DNA from: Aureimonas psammosilenae
Lineage (GTDB): Bacteria; Pseudomonadota; Alphaproteobacteria; Rhizobiales; Rhizobiaceae
Assembly (NCBI RefSeq): GCF_009176975.1
Contig: NZ_WEZG01000006.1
Span: 62,001 to 126,000 of the forward strand
Direction: 5' to 3'
DNA: 64,000 nucleotides
The notes beneath the pieces are model-generated. The model was not told the DNA's origin, ran no database searches, and worked only from the letters and a program-made list of their open reading frames with translations. The position numbers and the translations under genes are program-made. This document shows positions 40,212-50,297 of this stretch, in pieces. How positions within the stretch are numbered: the first letter of the stretch is position 1; every line of letters begins with the position of its first letter.

Positions 40212-40861
40212 AGGCCCTGTTTCTGCGCGACCTGCGCCTCGGCCTTTCCGGCGGCGCGCCGCTCGCCCTCGTCTTTTTTCTGGCCGTCGTCGCCACCATG
40301 CCCTTCGCGCTCGGGCCCGACATGCGGCTTCTCGCCCGGCTCGGCCCCGCGATCCTCTGGATCGGCGCTCTCCTGTCGACGCTTCTCACCCTCGACCGCT
40401 TGTTTCAGGCCGACCGCGAGGACGGCACGCTCGACCTTCTGGTCGCCTCCGGCCATTCGCTCCCCCTCGTGGTTCTGGTAAAGGTGCTCGCCCATTGGGT
40501 GGCGACCGGCCTGCCTCTGGCGCTCGGCCTTCCCTTTCTCGGCCTCGTTCTCGGGATGGAACCCACCGCCATCGCCGCGTCCATGCTGACCTTCGTGGTG
40601 GGTACGCCGGCCATCACCTTGATCGGCGCGGTCGGCGCGGCGGTCGCGGTGGCGCTGCCGCGCGGCAGCCTTCTGGTGTCGGTGCTCGTGCTGCCGCTCG
40701 CCCTTCCCGTTCTCATTTTCGGAACTTCCGCCGCTTATGGTGCCCTCAGCGATCCCGCGCCCTTCGCGGCGCCTTTCGCGATTCTGGCTGCCCTGACCCT
40801 TTTTTCCGGCGTTCTCGGCCCTTTGGCCGCCGCCGCCGCCCTTCGCTCCGCAGGAGACTGA
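40208..40861 (+). CDS. ccmB: Haem exporter membrane protein CcmB
   Basis: A 217-residue inner-membrane subunit with about six helices. The family start [19 protein letters not shown] is followed by [41 protein letters not shown] (a conserved cytoplasmic loop) and later helices ending [15 protein letters not shown] at 40208 overlaps the ccmA stop. It partners CcmA and CcmC in haem handling. The next gene in the run is not ccmC but tam. Confidence 0.94.
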   Translation: MKALFLRDLRLGLSGGAPLALVFFLAVVATMPFALGPDMRLLARLGPAILWIGALLSTLLTLDRLFQADREDGTLDLLVASGHSLPLVVLVKVLAHWVATGLPLALGLPFLGLVLGMEPTAIAASMLTFVVGTPAITLIGAVGAAVAVALPRGSLLVSVLVLPLALPVLIFGTSAAYGALSDPAPFAAPFAILAALTLFSGVLGPLAAAAALRSAGD

Positions 40862-40867
40862 GTGCCG

Positions 40868-41656
40868 ATGGCCGAAGACTGGAACGCCGCGCTTTATCTT
40901 CGCTACGCCGACGAGCGGACGCGCCCTGCCCGCGAGCTTCTGGCGCGCGTTCCCCTGGAGGCAGCGGCAAGAGTCGTGGATCTCGGCTGCGGGCCGGGCA
41001 ACTCGACGGAACTTCTTCGAGAGCGCTTCCCGCAAGCGGCTTTGTCGGGGATCGACACGTCGGACGACATGCTGGCGGCGGCGAGGAAGCGCTTGCCTCA
41101 TGCCCGTTTCGAGCGCGCCGACATCGCTGCCTTCGAACCCGATGAGCCCGCCGACCTTCTCTACGCCAACGCCGCGCTGCAATGGGTGCCGGATCACGCG
41201 ACGCTGTTCCCGAAACTGTTGGAAAGGCTCGCGCCCGGCGGCGTCCTCGCCGTGCAGATGCCGGACAATCTGGACGAGCCCTCGCACCGCGCCATGCGGG
41301 AGGCGGCGTCGGACGGGCCATGGGCCGCACGTATCGGCCGGGCCGACGATGTTCGGGCGCGCATTCTGACAACGGAAGCCTATTACGACATCCTCGCGGC
41401 CAAGGGCGCCAAGGTGGACATCTGGCGCACGACCTATGGCCACGTGATGAAGGACGCTGCGGCCATCGTGGAATGGGTGAGCGCGACGGGCCTGCGCCCC
41501 TTTCTCGACCCTCTCGACGAAGCCGAGCGCCAAGCCTTCATCCGCGCTTATCTTGGGCGAATCGAGAAAGCCTATCCTCCGCGCGCCGATGGGACACGCC
41601 TTCTCCATTTCCCGCGCCTTTTCATCGTCGCGCAGAAGATCGGACGAGCCGCATGA
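40868..41656 (+). CDS. tam: Trans-aconitate 2-methyltransferase
   Basis: SAM-dependent enzyme that methylates trans-aconitate, a spontaneous by-product that inhibits aconitase. The 262 residues start [20 protein letters not shown] and match E. coli Tam closely: [16 protein letters not shown] for SAM binding, [23 protein letters not shown] and [22 protein letters not shown] at 40868 fits the family start better than the GTG two codons earlier. It sits inside the ccm run, with 6 bp to ccmB and a 4-bp overlap with the GNAT gene, and near divergent acnA. Confidence 0.93.
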   Translation: MAEDWNAALYLRYADERTRPARELLARVPLEAAARVVDLGCGPGNSTELLRERFPQAALSGIDTSDDMLAAARKRLPHARFERADIAAFEPDEPADLLYANAALQWVPDHATLFPKLLERLAPGGVLAVQMPDNLDEPSHRAMREAASDGPWAARIGRADDVRARILTTEAYYDILAAKGAKVDIWRTTYGHVMKDAAAIVEWVSATGLRPFLDPLDEAERQAFIRAYLGRIEKAYPPRADGTRLLHFPRLFIVAQKIGRAA

Positions 41657-42117
41657 CGCCTGATGATTACGTTCTCGTTTCCGAAACGCCTTCCGTGGAG
41701 GATTACCTGCGCCTTCGCACCGTCCCGCCCTTGTCGCCCAAAACCGCCGAGGCGGCACGGCGGGGTCTCGCCAACACGCTCTTCGCCGTTGTCCTGCGGC
41801 ATGAGGGCAAGGTGATCGGCATGGGCCGGGTGATCGGCGATGGCGGTTGCTTCTTCCAGATCGTCGACATGGCGGTGGAGCCGCCGCATCAGGGCCGGGG
41901 CCTCGGCAAGCGCATTTTCGGCGCCCTCGTTTCCTGGCTCGACGAGAACGCGCCGGACAGCGCCTATGTCAGCCTCATCGCCGATGGCGACGCCCGGCAT
42001 CTCTACGCCAAGTTCGGCTTCGCCCCGGTGACGCCGAAATCCATCGGCATGGCGATGCGGATCGACGCCACGACGCGACGGGCCGCGGCATTTGCCGCCA
42101 CGCCGGACTCATTCTAA
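41653..42117 (+). CDS. GNAT family N-acetyltransferase
   Basis: A 154-residue acetyltransferase with the GNAT acetyl-CoA pyrophosphate-binding motif [18 protein letters not shown] (about 74-91, Q/R-x-x-G-x-G form) and a C-terminal [16 protein letters not shown] strand-turn. Substrate is unknown; the sequence resembles small-molecule or amino-acid acetyltransferases. ATG overlaps the tam TGA, and ccmC follows 11 bp after its stop, so it is co-transcribed with tam and the ccm genes. Confidence 0.87.
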   Translation: MTPDDYVLVSETPSVEDYLRLRTVPPLSPKTAEAARRGLANTLFAVVLRHEGKVIGMGRVIGDGGCFFQIVDMAVEPPHQGRGLGKRIFGALVSWLDENAPDSAYVSLIADGDARHLYAKFGFAPVTPKSIGMAMRIDATTRRAAAFAATPDSF

Positions 42118-42128
42118 GCTTGGGCCTC

Positions 42129-42890
42129 ATGAGTGACATCGCCGCCCCCATCCGGCCGACGCGGATCGGCGCCCTCGCCAATCCGACGCGCTTTCTCGAG
42201 CTATCGGCCCGCGTCCAGCCCTTTCTCTACGGCCTTGCCGCCCTGGTGCTCCTCCCTGCGCTCTGGCTCGGGGCAAGCGCGCCAGCCGACTACCAGCAGG
42301 GCGAAACGGTGCGCATCATGTTCATCCACGTACCCTTCGCCTGGGTGGCGATGATGGCCTGGACGGCGATGGCGGCGTCCGGCCTCGGCACGCTCGTTTG
42401 GCGTCATCCGGTGGCGGACGTCGCCTTGAAGAGCGCCGCGCCGCTCGGCGCCACCTTCACGCTTCTCGCCATGGTGACGGGCTCCATCTGGGGCCGGCCG
42501 ACCTGGGGCACGTGGTGGGAATGGGACGCGCGCCTGTCCAGCGTCTTCATCCTGTTCCTCATGTATCTCGGCATGATGGCGCTCGGCCGCGCCTTCGAGG
42601 ACCCGGCGCGCTCCAGCCGCCCCGCCGCCGTCTTCGCCATCACCGGCTTCGTGATGATCCCGATCATCAAGTTCTCGGTGGAATGGTGGAACACGCTGCA
42701 TCAGCCGGCCAGCGTGATGCGGATGGGCGGCCCGTCCATGCCGGCGGTCTACCTGACGCCGCTTCTCCTGTCCGGCCTCGGCTTCACGCTCCTGTTTCTC
42801 GCCTTTCATCTCACCGCCATGCGCACCGAGATCCTGAACCGGCGCATCCGGGCCTTGAAGCGGCTCGCCTTGGCGCGGGCGGAAGGGTGA
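42129..42890 (+). CDS. ccmC: Haem exporter membrane protein CcmC
   Basis: A 253-residue inner-membrane protein with six helices. It carries the tryptophan-rich WWD-type motif WGTWWEWDARLSS (about 127-139) that presents haem to CcmE, and flanking histidines in FIHVPFAW and WWNTLHQP. Family start near ATG 42129. It follows the GNAT gene by 11 bp and precedes the tiny ccmD by 10 bp. Confidence 0.95.
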   Translation: MSDIAAPIRPTRIGALANPTRFLELSARVQPFLYGLAALVLLPALWLGASAPADYQQGETVRIMFIHVPFAWVAMMAWTAMAASGLGTLVWRHPVADVALKSAAPLGATFTLLAMVTGSIWGRPTWGTWWEWDARLSSVFILFLMYLGMMALGRAFEDPARSSRPAAVFAITGFVMIPIIKFSVEWWNTLHQPASVMRMGGPSMPAVYLTPLLLSGLGFTLLFLAFHLTAMRTEILNRRIRALKRLALARAEG

Positions 42891-42900
42891 GGCGGCTTCG

Positions 42901-43071
42901 ATGAACGGGGGCGACTATTCCGCCTATGTCCTGTCGGCCTACGCCATTTCAGGCTTGGTGCTGGCACTCCTCGCGGCATGGATCTTCGCCGGCACGAGAG
43001 CCAAGCGCCGCGAGTTGAAGCGCCTGGAAGCCGGCGGCCATCGCCGCCGCTCGGCCGGAAAAACGCCGTGA
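42901..43071 (+). CDS. ccmD: Haem exporter small membrane protein CcmD
   Basis: A 56-residue protein with one membrane helix (about residues 8-30, YVLSAYAISGLVLALLAAWIF) and a strongly basic C-terminal tail (KRRELKRLEAGGHRRRS). Length, topology and position between ccmC and ccmG identify CcmD, which helps release holo-CcmE from CcmABC. The start sits 10 bp after ccmC, and the TGA overlaps the GTG of ccmG (GTGA). Confidence 0.92.
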   Translation: MNGGDYSAYVLSAYAISGLVLALLAAWIFAGTRAKRRELKRLEAGGHRRRSAGKTP

Positions 43072-43649
43072 GCGCCGAGTCGGGGGAACGGCGGCGGCCG
43101 TCCATCCTCGTCTTCCTGCCGCTCCTCGCCTTTGTGGGGCTGGCGGCCGTGTTCGCGACGCAGCTTCTGTCCGGCCACGATCCGGCGGCGATCCCGTCAG
43201 CCCTGATCGGCGCGCCGGCCCCCAAAACCGTCCTTGCCGCCCTTCCCGGTTCGCAGAAGCCGGGCCTCGATCTGACGGTGCCCGGCGACAAGCCGGTGCT
43301 CGTCAACGTCTTCGCTTCCTGGTGCGGGCCGTGCCGCGAGGAGCACCCGATCCTCATGGAACTGGCGAAGGACGCGCGTTTCAGCCTCGTCGGCATCAAC
43401 TACAAGGACCGGCCGGACGCTGCCCTGTCCTTCCTGCAAGGCCTCGGCAACCCCTATGCCGCCATCGGCACGGACGAAGCCGGCCGCTCCACCATCGATT
43501 GGGGCGTCTACGGCGTTCCCGAAAGCTTCCTCGTCGGCACGGACGGGCGCATCCTGTGGAAGCAGACCGGACCGTTCGACAGGAGGGCGGTGGAAACGGG
43601 GCTGCTGCCGGCGCTGGAGAAGGCCGTCGCCAACTCGAAAACGCCGTGA
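43068..43649 (+). CDS. ccmG: Thiol:disulfide interchange protein CcmG/DsbE
   Basis: Membrane-anchored periplasmic thioredoxin that keeps apocytochrome c cysteines reduced. It has 193 residues with an N-terminal anchor (ILVFLPLLAFVGLAAVFATQLL), the active site VNVFASWCGPCREEHP and the CcmG-type acidic GINYKDRPDAA and YGVPESFLVGTDGRILW blocks. The GTG start overlaps the ccmD stop. ccmE, ccmF and ccmH are not in the window. Confidence 0.95.
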   Translation: MSAESGERRRPSILVFLPLLAFVGLAAVFATQLLSGHDPAAIPSALIGAPAPKTVLAALPGSQKPGLDLTVPGDKPVLVNVFASWCGPCREEHPILMELAKDARFSLVGINYKDRPDAALSFLQGLGNPYAAIGTDEAGRSTIDWGVYGVPESFLVGTDGRILWKQTGPFDRRAVETGLLPALEKAVANSKTP

Positions 43650-43690
43650 GGAAGCGTTATGATAGCGGCATTCGATCGGAGGGAACCGCC

Positions 43691-43990
43691 ATGGCGAAGA
43701 CAGCATCGGTCCGGCTGACGGATCATGTCGAGCGTTTCATCGAGGAGCAGACCGCCTCCGGTCGCTACGCTTCCCTGCAAGAGGTCTTCGAGGCGGGAAT
43801 CGAGCTTCTCGAACGCCGGGAACAGAACGACGACATCGACACGCTCGATTTCGGGCCGGCTCCCGTCTGGACGCGGGAGGCTCTGGAAGAGGCGATCCGC
43901 GAGGGCGAAGAAAGCGGCATCGCCGGGCCGTTCGATGTCGATGAACTCATTTCGGAATTGAAGCTCGAAAGGGAGACGCGCAAACGTTGA
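43691..43990 (+). CDS. Type II antitoxin, ParD family
   Basis: A 99-residue antitoxin. The N-terminus is a ribbon-helix-helix DNA-binding unit ([20 protein letters not shown], then [17 protein letters not shown]), as in ParD/CC2985-type antitoxins; the acidic C-terminal half (about 50-99) is the expected toxin-binding tail. AGGGA lies about 8 bp before the ATG. It begins 41 bp after ccmG and its TGA overlaps the toxin start. Such antitoxins normally repress their own promoter. Confidence 0.88.
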
Positions 43991-44280
43991 GCGAAGTCAT
44001 CCTTCAAACGGCTGCGCGCCGCGATCTTGCGAACATCTTCTTCTACACGGCCGACCGCTTCGGCGAACCGCAGGCGGAGCGTTACCTGCGTGCGATCCGG
44101 GAAAGCTGCCAAGCTGTCCTCGACGGCCGGAAACCCGTTCGTCACGAGAATTTCTCTTCCCGGGAATGTACCTCTCACCTCAGCGGCAGCCACCGCATCT
44201 TCAGCCGCTTGGACGACAACGGCGACCTTTTGATCCTGCGCATCCTACATTCCCGGATGGATTTCGAACGCCATCTCTGA
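43987..44280 (+). CDS. Type II toxin, RelE/ParE family
   Basis: A 97-residue ParE-like toxin starting at TTG 43987 (TTGA overlap with the antitoxin). It shows the family pattern: [25 protein letters not shown] helix pair, an [25 protein letters not shown] beta region and a C-terminal ERHL. ParE toxins inhibit DNA gyrase, while RelE relatives cut mRNA; which applies here cannot be told from sequence alone. It forms a pair with the upstream ParD-like gene. Confidence 0.87.
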
Positions 44281-44284
44281 GCGC

Positions 44285-44851
44285 ATGACCCTCGCCCCCT
44301 CCTTCTCCCTCCGCGTTCCGACAAGCGACGAGCACGAGCGCCGCATCTGCGACCATTGCGGCTTTGTCGATTATCAGAACCCGAAGATCGTGGTCGGCTC
44401 GGTGATCCGCCACGAGGGTATGGTGCTGCTCTGCCGCCGGGCGATCGAGCCGCGCTCCGGCTTCTGGACGATCCCAGCCGGCTACATGGAACTGAACGAA
44501 ACGCCGGAAGGCGGCGCGGCGCGCGAGGCCTTCGAGGAGGCGGGCGCCCGGATTTCGATCTCACGCCTTCTGGCGATCTATTCCGTGCCGCGCATCAGCC
44601 AGGTGCAACTGATCTTCCGCGCGACGCTGGCCGATCCTCACCTCGCGCCGGGGCAGGAAACGCTGGAGCTGAAGCTCTTTCCCTTCGCCGACATCCCTTG
44701 GGACGAACTCGCCTTTCCGTCCGTTCATTGGGCGCTCCGCCAAGATGCGGAGGCAGAAGGCGGTGCGCCGCCGGTGCCTTTCAACAACCCGGAGGGCGAC
44801 GCGGGCGACCGCCTCCCCTCCGGTGAGAAGCTCAGCGACGAGGACCTTTAG
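44285..44851 (+). CDS. Nudix hydrolase with N-terminal zinc-ribbon-like motif
   Basis: A 188-residue Nudix enzyme. The Nudix box GYMELNETPEGGAAREAFEEAGA (G-x5-E-x7-REUXEEXGU) is intact near residues 65-87, and CDHCGFVDYQNPK near 22-34 supplies half a zinc-ribbon, as in ADP-ribose/NADH-type pyrophosphatases. The substrate is likely a nucleoside diphosphate derivative. ATG 4 bp after the toxin stop; its TAG overlaps the end of the convergent TerB-like gene by 4 bp. Confidence 0.9.
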   Translation: MTLAPSFSLRVPTSDEHERRICDHCGFVDYQNPKIVVGSVIRHEGMVLLCRRAIEPRSGFWTIPAGYMELNETPEGGAAREAFEEAGARISISRLLAIYSVPRISQVQLIFRATLADPHLAPGQETLELKLFPFADIPWDELAFPSVHWALRQDAEAEGGAPPVPFNNPEGDAGDRLPSGEKLSDEDL

Positions 44852-45588
44852 GAAGCGCGAGCCGCGTCCGTCGTGCGGCGGATTTCGGACACGAGGCTTG
44901 GATCGAGGTTCAACCGCGCGGCGAGAAGGTCGAGATAAGCGCGTTCGGCCGGATGATCCGGATCGATCGCCAGAAGCGAGGCCGTGTAGACTTCCACGGC
45001 CTCCTCGGACCCGCGAACCTCCGCCACCAGCGCGTCGATCGAAGCGGGCTTCCTCATCTCGTCCATGAGATAGCCCTTCTCCTCCGCGTCGAGCCCCGCT
45101 TGGTCGATGCGGCCGAAGATCGCTTCCTGCTCGGCCTGGTCGATATAGCCGTCGGCCTTGGCGGCGGCGATCATGGCGGACAGCATCAACCGCGCCCGCC
45201 GGTCCTCCTGGCCCTCTGGCAGGAAGGGCGTGCCGGCCGCCTGCGGCAGTTCACCGAATCCCTGGCTTGTCGCGGGGACGGAGGCATTGGCGGCGGGACT
45301 GCCGCGGTTCTGCTGGTAGGCCTGGAACGCCTTGTAGGCGAGCCCGGCGACAAGCGCGGCGGAGCCGTATCGGCCGGCCGAGCCACCCATCGACCCGAGC
45401 CCCTTGGCGCGGAAGAGCTTCGAGGCGAGCCCGCTCGCGAGCGCCGCCGAAACGACCGATCCGCCGGAGCCGCCTAAGAAACCGCCGCCCTGCCCCAATC
45501 CGCCTCCATGCGTGTTCGGGCGATGATGCCCCGACGAGGAATGCTGCGACCCGAGGAACTGGCCGAGAAGCTTTTGGACGTCGATCAA
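44848..45588 (-). CDS. DUF533 / TerB-like family protein
   Basis: A 246-residue protein with a glycine-rich N-terminal half (about 25-85, including GGGLGQGGGFLGGSGG and AALVAGLAYKAFQAY) and a helical C-terminal half with a TerB-like acidic site (SAMIAAAKADGYIDQAEQEAI). The family occurs in Proteobacteria as DUF533; function unknown. I choose TTG at 45588, giving the family start IDVQKLLGQFLG, with GGGAGA 7 bp upstream. It converges with the Nudix gene, overlapping by 4 bp. Confidence 0.83.
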   Translation of the reverse strand: MIDVQKLLGQFLGSQHSSSGHHRPNTHGGGLGQGGGFLGGSGGSVVSAALASGLASKLFRAKGLGSMGGSAGRYGSAALVAGLAYKAFQAYQQNRGSPAANASVPATSQGFGELPQAAGTPFLPEGQEDRRARLMLSAMIAAAKADGYIDQAEQEAIFGRIDQAGLDAEEKGYLMDEMRKPASIDALVAEVRGSEEAVEVYTASLLAIDPDHPAERAYLDLLAARLNLDPSLVSEIRRTTDAARAS

Positions 45589-45654
45589 GTCTTTGTCTCC
45601 CACGATGGCGGTGTTCCGTCGCATATGGGAAGGAAAGCGGGCGACCGGTAGAGT

Positions 45655-46323
45655 TCAGTCGTTCTTCCCGAAGACGCGTTTGTCCGGTGTCCCGATCTCG
45701 TGCCGTTTCAAAAGCGGAATCTGGAACAACATGAAGGCCATGGTGATCGGCATCGTGCCCCAGACCTTGAAGTTCACCCAGAAGTTCTCGGAAAAGTTAC
45801 GCCACACCACCTCGTTGATGACGGCGAGAACCACGAAGAACAGCCCCCAGCGAAGCGTGAGCTTGCGCCAGCCCTCGTCGTCCAGCTTGAAGGCGCCGTC
45901 GAAGACATAGCCGAGAAGCGGGCGGTTGAAGAGAAAGAGACCGCCGAGAAGGATCGTGGCGAAGATGCCGTTGACGATGGTGGGCTTCATCTTAATGAAG
46001 ACGTCGTTCTGCAGCCAGAGCGTCAAGCCGCCGAAAAGCACCACGAAGACGCCCGAGACGAGCGGCATGATCGGCAGGGTGCGCGTCAGCGTCCACGACA
46101 CGGCGAGCGCGACGACGGTCGCCACCATGAACAGGGCGGTGGCGATGAAGATCGGCCCGCCGAGCGAGGCCAACGCCGGAAAATGCGAGGCGAGCCATTC
46201 GCCGCGATAATTGGCGAAGAAGAAGACGAGGAGGGGCCCCAGTTCCAGCGCGAATTTGAGGCCCGGCTTCAAAGCCGGGCGCTCGGGAGAATTCGGCTTG
46301 GCCTCGATGATGCGTTCGGTCAT
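45655..46323 (-). CDS. ispZ: Septation protein A / intracellular septation protein IspZ
   Basis: A 222-residue inner-membrane protein with five to six helices. Family blocks are [58 protein letters not shown] and [20 protein letters not shown]. YciB/IspZ proteins affect septation and envelope integrity; the biochemical role is unclear. ATG at 46323; it lies 46 bp downstream of ftsY on the same strand, its usual neighbour in Hyphomicrobiales. Confidence 0.93.
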   Translation of the reverse strand: MTERIIEAKPNSPERPALKPGLKFALELGPLLVFFFANYRGEWLASHFPALASLGGPIFIATALFMVATVVALAVSWTLTRTLPIMPLVSGVFVVLFGGLTLWLQNDVFIKMKPTIVNGIFATILLGGLFLFNRPLLGYVFDGAFKLDDEGWRKLTLRWGLFFVVLAVINEVVWRNFSENFWVNFKVWGTMPITMAFMLFQIPLLKRHEIGTPDKRVFGKND

Positions 46324-46369
46324 GGCGCTGTCCTTTGATTCCGCCCTTGCCAGGGCAAGTCGACGGAAT

Positions 46370-48073
46370 TCAGGCCGTCGCGGGCGCGGTGCCGGCGATC
46401 GCCTCTGCGAAATCGCGGGCGCGGAAGGGCTCCAGATCGTCGATCCCCTCGCCGACGCCGATGAAATAGACCGGCAGCTTATGCTTGGCCGCGATGGCGA
46501 CCAGAATGCCGCCGCGCGCCGTGCCGTCGAGCTTGGTCATCACGAGGCCGTTGACGCCCGCGACGTTGCGGAAGATCTCGACCTGGGAAAGCGCGTTCTG
46601 GCCCGTGGTCGCATCCAGCGTCTGGAGCACCGTATGGGGCGCGTCCGGGTCGCGCTTGTTGAGGACGCGCACGATCTTGGCCAGCTCGTCCATCAGCTCG
46701 GTGCGGTTCTGGAGCCGGCCCGCCGTGTCGATGATGAGAATGTCGGAGCCGTTGGCGACCGCCTCGTCATAGGCTTCGAAGGCAAGGCCCGCCGCGTCGG
46801 CGCCGATGGCTTTCGCGATCACCGGCGAATTGGTGCGCTCGCCCCAGATCCTGAGCTGCTCGATGGCGGCGGCGCGGAAGGTGTCGCCGGCGCAGAGCGT
46901 CACCTTCAGCCCGGCCGCCGTGAGTTTCGCCGTCAGCTTGCCGATCGTGGTGGTCTTGCCGGTACCGTTGACGCCGACCACGAGAACGACATGCGGCTTC
47001 TTTTCCAGATCCAGTTCCAGCGGCAGGGCGACGGGATGGAGGACGGCCTCGACTTCGGAAGCCAGAATCGCGCGCACCTCGGCCCCCGACACTTCCTTGC
47101 CGAAGCGGCCTTGGGACAGGCGGCCGGTGATCCGCATCGCGGTTTCCACCCCGAGATCGGCCTGGATCAAGACATCCTCGAAGTCCTGCAGCGTTTCCTC
47201 GTCGAGCTTGCGCTTGGAGAAAAGCGAGGTGATGGAGGCCGACAATTGCCCGGACGAGCGCTGAAGGCCGGCGCGCATCCGCTCGATGAATCTCTGACGG
47301 ACGACGGGCGCGGGAAGCGGAGCTTCGGCCGCCGCGTCGTCGCGAAGGCGAAAGCCCGCTTCGCCGGTGGAGGTGCGGGGACCGGCCTCGCGCGGGGCGG
47401 GCGCATCGAGGAAGGAGAAGTCGGCTTGGCGATCCTCTTCCTCCGGGGGAAGCGGCGCGTCGGCATCGAGCCAGGAGAACTCGTCGCGCTTGTCGCGGGT
47501 CACGAAAGGCTGGGGCGCGAGTGCGCTTTCCACCGTCAGCGGCGGCGGAGCGTAGGGTGCTTCTTCCGGTTCGGAAAGCTCTTCCGGCGCGGCATCGGCG
47601 ATGGGCTCGTGCGCGACCGGTTCATCGACAGGCTTCGATTCGTCCAGCCAGGAAAAGTCGCTGGCCGGTTCCGGCGCGTTCGGGTCGAGCCAAGCGGGCT
47701 CTTCGCTCGCGACTTCGGGTTCCGGCTCGGGCTCGGTTGTCGGGACGGCAGGCCCCTCTTCCGGGAGAGGCTCGGGCGGCAAGGGTTCGGGGCTCGGTTC
47801 GGCGGCGGCAGCGCCCGGTTCGGGCGCGGGCTCCTCGACGGCAACCGGCCGCTCGTTCTCCGCGGCACTTGCCGGCGGCGCGTCGAAGGGGTCGGCCGCG
47901 CCGGACTGCGGCAACGGGGCTTCGGCGCTGGCGATGGTCTCGGCTTCGAGCGGACGGGCTTCCTCCACCGGCGCGGGCGTCTCTTCCAGCGGGCGTGGCG
48001 GCTCGTCGGCCGGTCGCGTTTCGGCGCGGTTCGTACCGAAGGAGAAGATGCGGCGGAAGAAGCCCTCAGCCAT
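46370..48073 (-). CDS. ftsY: Signal recognition particle receptor FtsY with long acidic N-terminal region
   Basis: SRP receptor GTPase that docks Ffh-ribosome complexes at the membrane. The 567-residue protein is long; residues about 20-255 are acidic and proline rich and contain WLD at 128-130, FSWLD at 140-144 and 199-203, and FSFLD at 219-223. The NG domain (about 260-567) has the P-loop [10 protein letters not shown] (367-376), [19 protein letters not shown] and [11 protein letters not shown] short amphipathic start ([12 protein letters not shown]) may touch the membrane. It overlaps the end of mtaB by 8 bp, and ispZ follows. Confidence 0.96.
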   Translation of the reverse strand: MAEGFFRRIFSFGTNRAETRPADEPPRPLEETPAPVEEARPLEAETIASAEAPLPQSGAADPFDAPPASAAENERPVAVEEPAPEPGAAAAEPSPEPLPPEPLPEEGPAVPTTEPEPEPEVASEEPAWLDPNAPEPASDFSWLDESKPVDEPVAHEPIADAAPEELSEPEEAPYAPPPLTVESALAPQPFVTRDKRDEFSWLDADAPLPPEEEDRQADFSFLDAPAPREAGPRTSTGEAGFRLRDDAAAEAPLPAPVVRQRFIERMRAGLQRSSGQLSASITSLFSKRKLDEETLQDFEDVLIQADLGVETAMRITGRLSQGRFGKEVSGAEVRAILASEVEAVLHPVALPLELDLEKKPHVVLVVGVNGTGKTTTIGKLTAKLTAAGLKVTLCAGDTFRAAAIEQLRIWGERTNSPVIAKAIGADAAGLAFEAYDEAVANGSDILIIDTAGRLQNRTELMDELAKIVRVLNKRDPDAPHTVLQTLDATTGQNALSQVEIFRNVAGVNGLVMTKLDGTARGGILVAIAAKHKLPVYFIGVGEGIDDLEPFRARDFAEAIAGTAPATA

Positions 48074-49352
48074 GAACGCTCGCTTTCAACGGAATGGCGA
48101 GGAGACGCCGGTTGTCATGGCCATCCATCCACGCCCCGACCACCGTTCCCGGTTCGCCGAAGGGCATGTGGACGGGGGTGAAATCGGGCAGCCGGCCGCG
48201 CCCGCCGTTCTCGACGAGGATGGCGGCGGCCCTGCCGGTTCGGGCGGAAAGGTGCTTCTGGAGCGCCGCATCGGCCGCTGCTCGAAGACGCGCCGCCCGT
48301 TCCTTCACGAGCGCCGGCGACACGGGCGGCATGCGCGCGGCGGGCGTGCCTTGGCGCGCGCTGAAGGGAAAGACATGGACGAAGGAAAGGCCGCAATCCT
48401 CCACGAGGGCGGCCGTGTTCTCGGCCATCGCATCGGTTTCGGTGGGGAAGCCGGCGATGAGATCCGCGCCGAAAGCGATGTCCGGCCGGCGGGCGCGCAT
48501 CTCGGCGCAGAAACGAACGGCGTCGTCGCGATTGTGCCGGCGCTTCATGCGCTTCAGCACCATGTCGTCGCCCGATTGCAGCGACAGGTGGAGATGGGGC
48601 ATCAGCCGCGCCTCCCCCGCCACCGCGTCGAGAAGCGCCTCGTCGGCTTCCACGCTGTCGATGGAGGACAGGCGCAGGCGCTGGAGATCGGGCACATGCC
48701 GCAGGATCGCCTGGACGAGCGCGCCGAGCTTGGGGGCCCCCGGCAGGTCCGCGCCGTAGCTGGTGAGGTCGACGCCCGACAGGACGACCTCGGCGCAGCC
48801 CTCGCCCACAAGGCGGCGGATGCCCTCCACCACCGCGCCCATCGGCACGGAGCGCGAATTGCCCCTGCCATAGGGGATGATGCAGAAGGTGCAGCGATGG
48901 TCGCAGCCGTTCTGCACCTCGACCACGGCGCGCGTTCGCCCGTCCACCACTTCGGCGATGTGCGGCGCGGTCTCGCGAATGGAGGAGATGTCGTCGACGC
49001 GGATCTTCTCTTCCGCCGCGAGGCCGAAATCCGGCAGGCCGCGATAGGATTGCGCTACGCGCTTTTCGGCATTGCCGAGAACGAGATCGACTTCCGGCAT
49101 TGCCGCGAACTCGGCCGGGGAAACCTGCGCTGCGCAGCCGGAAAGGACCACGAGCGCATCCGGATGGTCGCGCTTGGCCCGGCGCACGGCGCGCTTGGCG
49201 TCGCGCACCGCCTCTCCCGTCACCGCGCAGGAATTGACGAGGATCGCCCGGCGCCCCTCTCCCAAACCCGCTTCCTCGGCGGCGCGCTTCATCGCGGCAC
49301 CTTCGATGCCGTTCAACCGGCAGCCGAAGGAAACGACCTCGACGCCGCTCAT
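48066..49352 (-). CDS. mtaB: tRNA t6A37 methylthiotransferase MtaB
   Basis: Radical-SAM enzyme converting t6A to ms2t6A at position 37 of ANN-decoding tRNAs. The 428 residues include the N-terminal UPF0004 cluster cysteines ([23 protein letters not shown]) and the radical-SAM motif CDHRCTFC (C-x3-C-x2-C), plus GRGNSRSVP and [16 protein letters not shown] at 49352 overlaps dapF by 4 bp; its end overlaps ftsY. The dapF-mtaB-ftsY-ispZ order is standard for this bacterial group. Confidence 0.94.
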   Translation of the reverse strand: MSGVEVVSFGCRLNGIEGAAMKRAAEEAGLGEGRRAILVNSCAVTGEAVRDAKRAVRRAKRDHPDALVVLSGCAAQVSPAEFAAMPEVDLVLGNAEKRVAQSYRGLPDFGLAAEEKIRVDDISSIRETAPHIAEVVDGRTRAVVEVQNGCDHRCTFCIIPYGRGNSRSVPMGAVVEGIRRLVGEGCAEVVLSGVDLTSYGADLPGAPKLGALVQAILRHVPDLQRLRLSSIDSVEADEALLDAVAGEARLMPHLHLSLQSGDDMVLKRMKRRHNRDDAVRFCAEMRARRPDIAFGADLIAGFPTETDAMAENTAALVEDCGLSFVHVFPFSARQGTPAARMPPVSPALVKERAARLRAAADAALQKHLSARTGRAAAILVENGGRGRLPDFTPVHMPFGEPGTVVGAWMDGHDNRRLLAIPLKASVHG

Positions 49353-50254
49353 GTCGGAACCGTTTCGGAATCGCGCCTGAAATCACCCGTTTCGGGATCG
49401 AGCCGGCCGGACCATTCCCATTCGGCTGGACCCGTCATCACGACATGATCGTCGTCCCGCCATTCGAGGAGAAGCTCGCCGCCGGCCGGAACGGTGATGC
49501 GAACCTCACGCTCCGTTCGCCCGGTGCGGGCCGCCGCGACCGCCGCGGCGCAGGCGGCCGAGCCGCAGGCGCCGGTGAGGCCCGCGCCGCGCTCCCAGGT
49601 GCGAAGGTCGAGCGTGTCCGGCGCGGTCACCCGCGCGACCGAGATATTGGCGCGCTCGGGAAAGATCGGATGGTTTTCGAGAATCGGCCCGAAGCGGTCC
49701 AGCGCATAGGACCAGACGTCGTCCTTCACCCAGAAGATCGCGTGCGGGTTGCCCATCGACACGACGGAGGGCGAATGCAGCACCGGCGCGTCGATCGGCC
49801 CGATCTGGAGTTCGATGGCGCGGGTGTCGTGAAAGGGCTCCGCCAAGGGGATGTCGGCCCAACCGAGGCGCGGCGGCCCCATATCGACCGAGATCAGGCC
49901 GTTCTCGCGCTCCTGCGCCAGAAGCAGGCCGGCTTTCGTCTCGAAGGTGAAGCTTCGCCGCCCCGTCTCGGATGCGAGAGCCTGGACGACGCAGCGCGTG
50001 CCGTTGCCGCAAGCGCCAGCTTCCGTGCCGTCGCAATTGACGATGCGGATAAAGGCGTCCGTCCCATGCGAGATGGGATCGTGGATCGCCATGATCTGAT
50101 CGAAGTGCGTCTGGGCCCGTCCGGCGAGCGCGATCGCGGCGGCGGGCTGGATGCGTTTGCCCGTGCCGCGCAGGTCCACGACCAGGATCTCGTTGCCGAG
50201 CCCGTTCATGCGCGCGAAGGGAACGCCGTGGAAAGCTGCGCTTGCGGAAGCCAT
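49349..50254 (-). CDS. dapF: Diaminopimelate epimerase
   Basis: Converts LL- to meso-diaminopimelate for lysine and peptidoglycan. The 301-residue protein has both catalytic cysteines: GACGNGTRC (C82) and [13 protein letters not shown] (C230), the start region [15 protein letters not shown], and [12 protein letters not shown]. First gene of the coupled dapF-mtaB-ftsY run; its TGA overlaps the mtaB ATG. It lies 43 bp downstream of the permease gene on the same strand, so read-through from there is possible. Confidence 0.96.
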   Translation of the reverse strand: MASASAAFHGVPFARMNGLGNEILVVDLRGTGKRIQPAAAIALAGRAQTHFDQIMAIHDPISHGTDAFIRIVNCDGTEAGACGNGTRCVVQALASETGRRSFTFETKAGLLLAQERENGLISVDMGPPRLGWADIPLAEPFHDTRAIELQIGPIDAPVLHSPSVVSMGNPHAIFWVKDDVWSYALDRFGPILENHPIFPERANISVARVTAPDTLDLRTWERGAGLTGACGSAACAAAVAAARTGRTEREVRITVPAGGELLLEWRDDDHVVMTGPAEWEWSGRLDPETGDFRRDSETVPT

Positions 50255-50297
50255 GCGGGCTATATGGCCGATCGCCCCTCCGAATGCCAGCGGGGCC

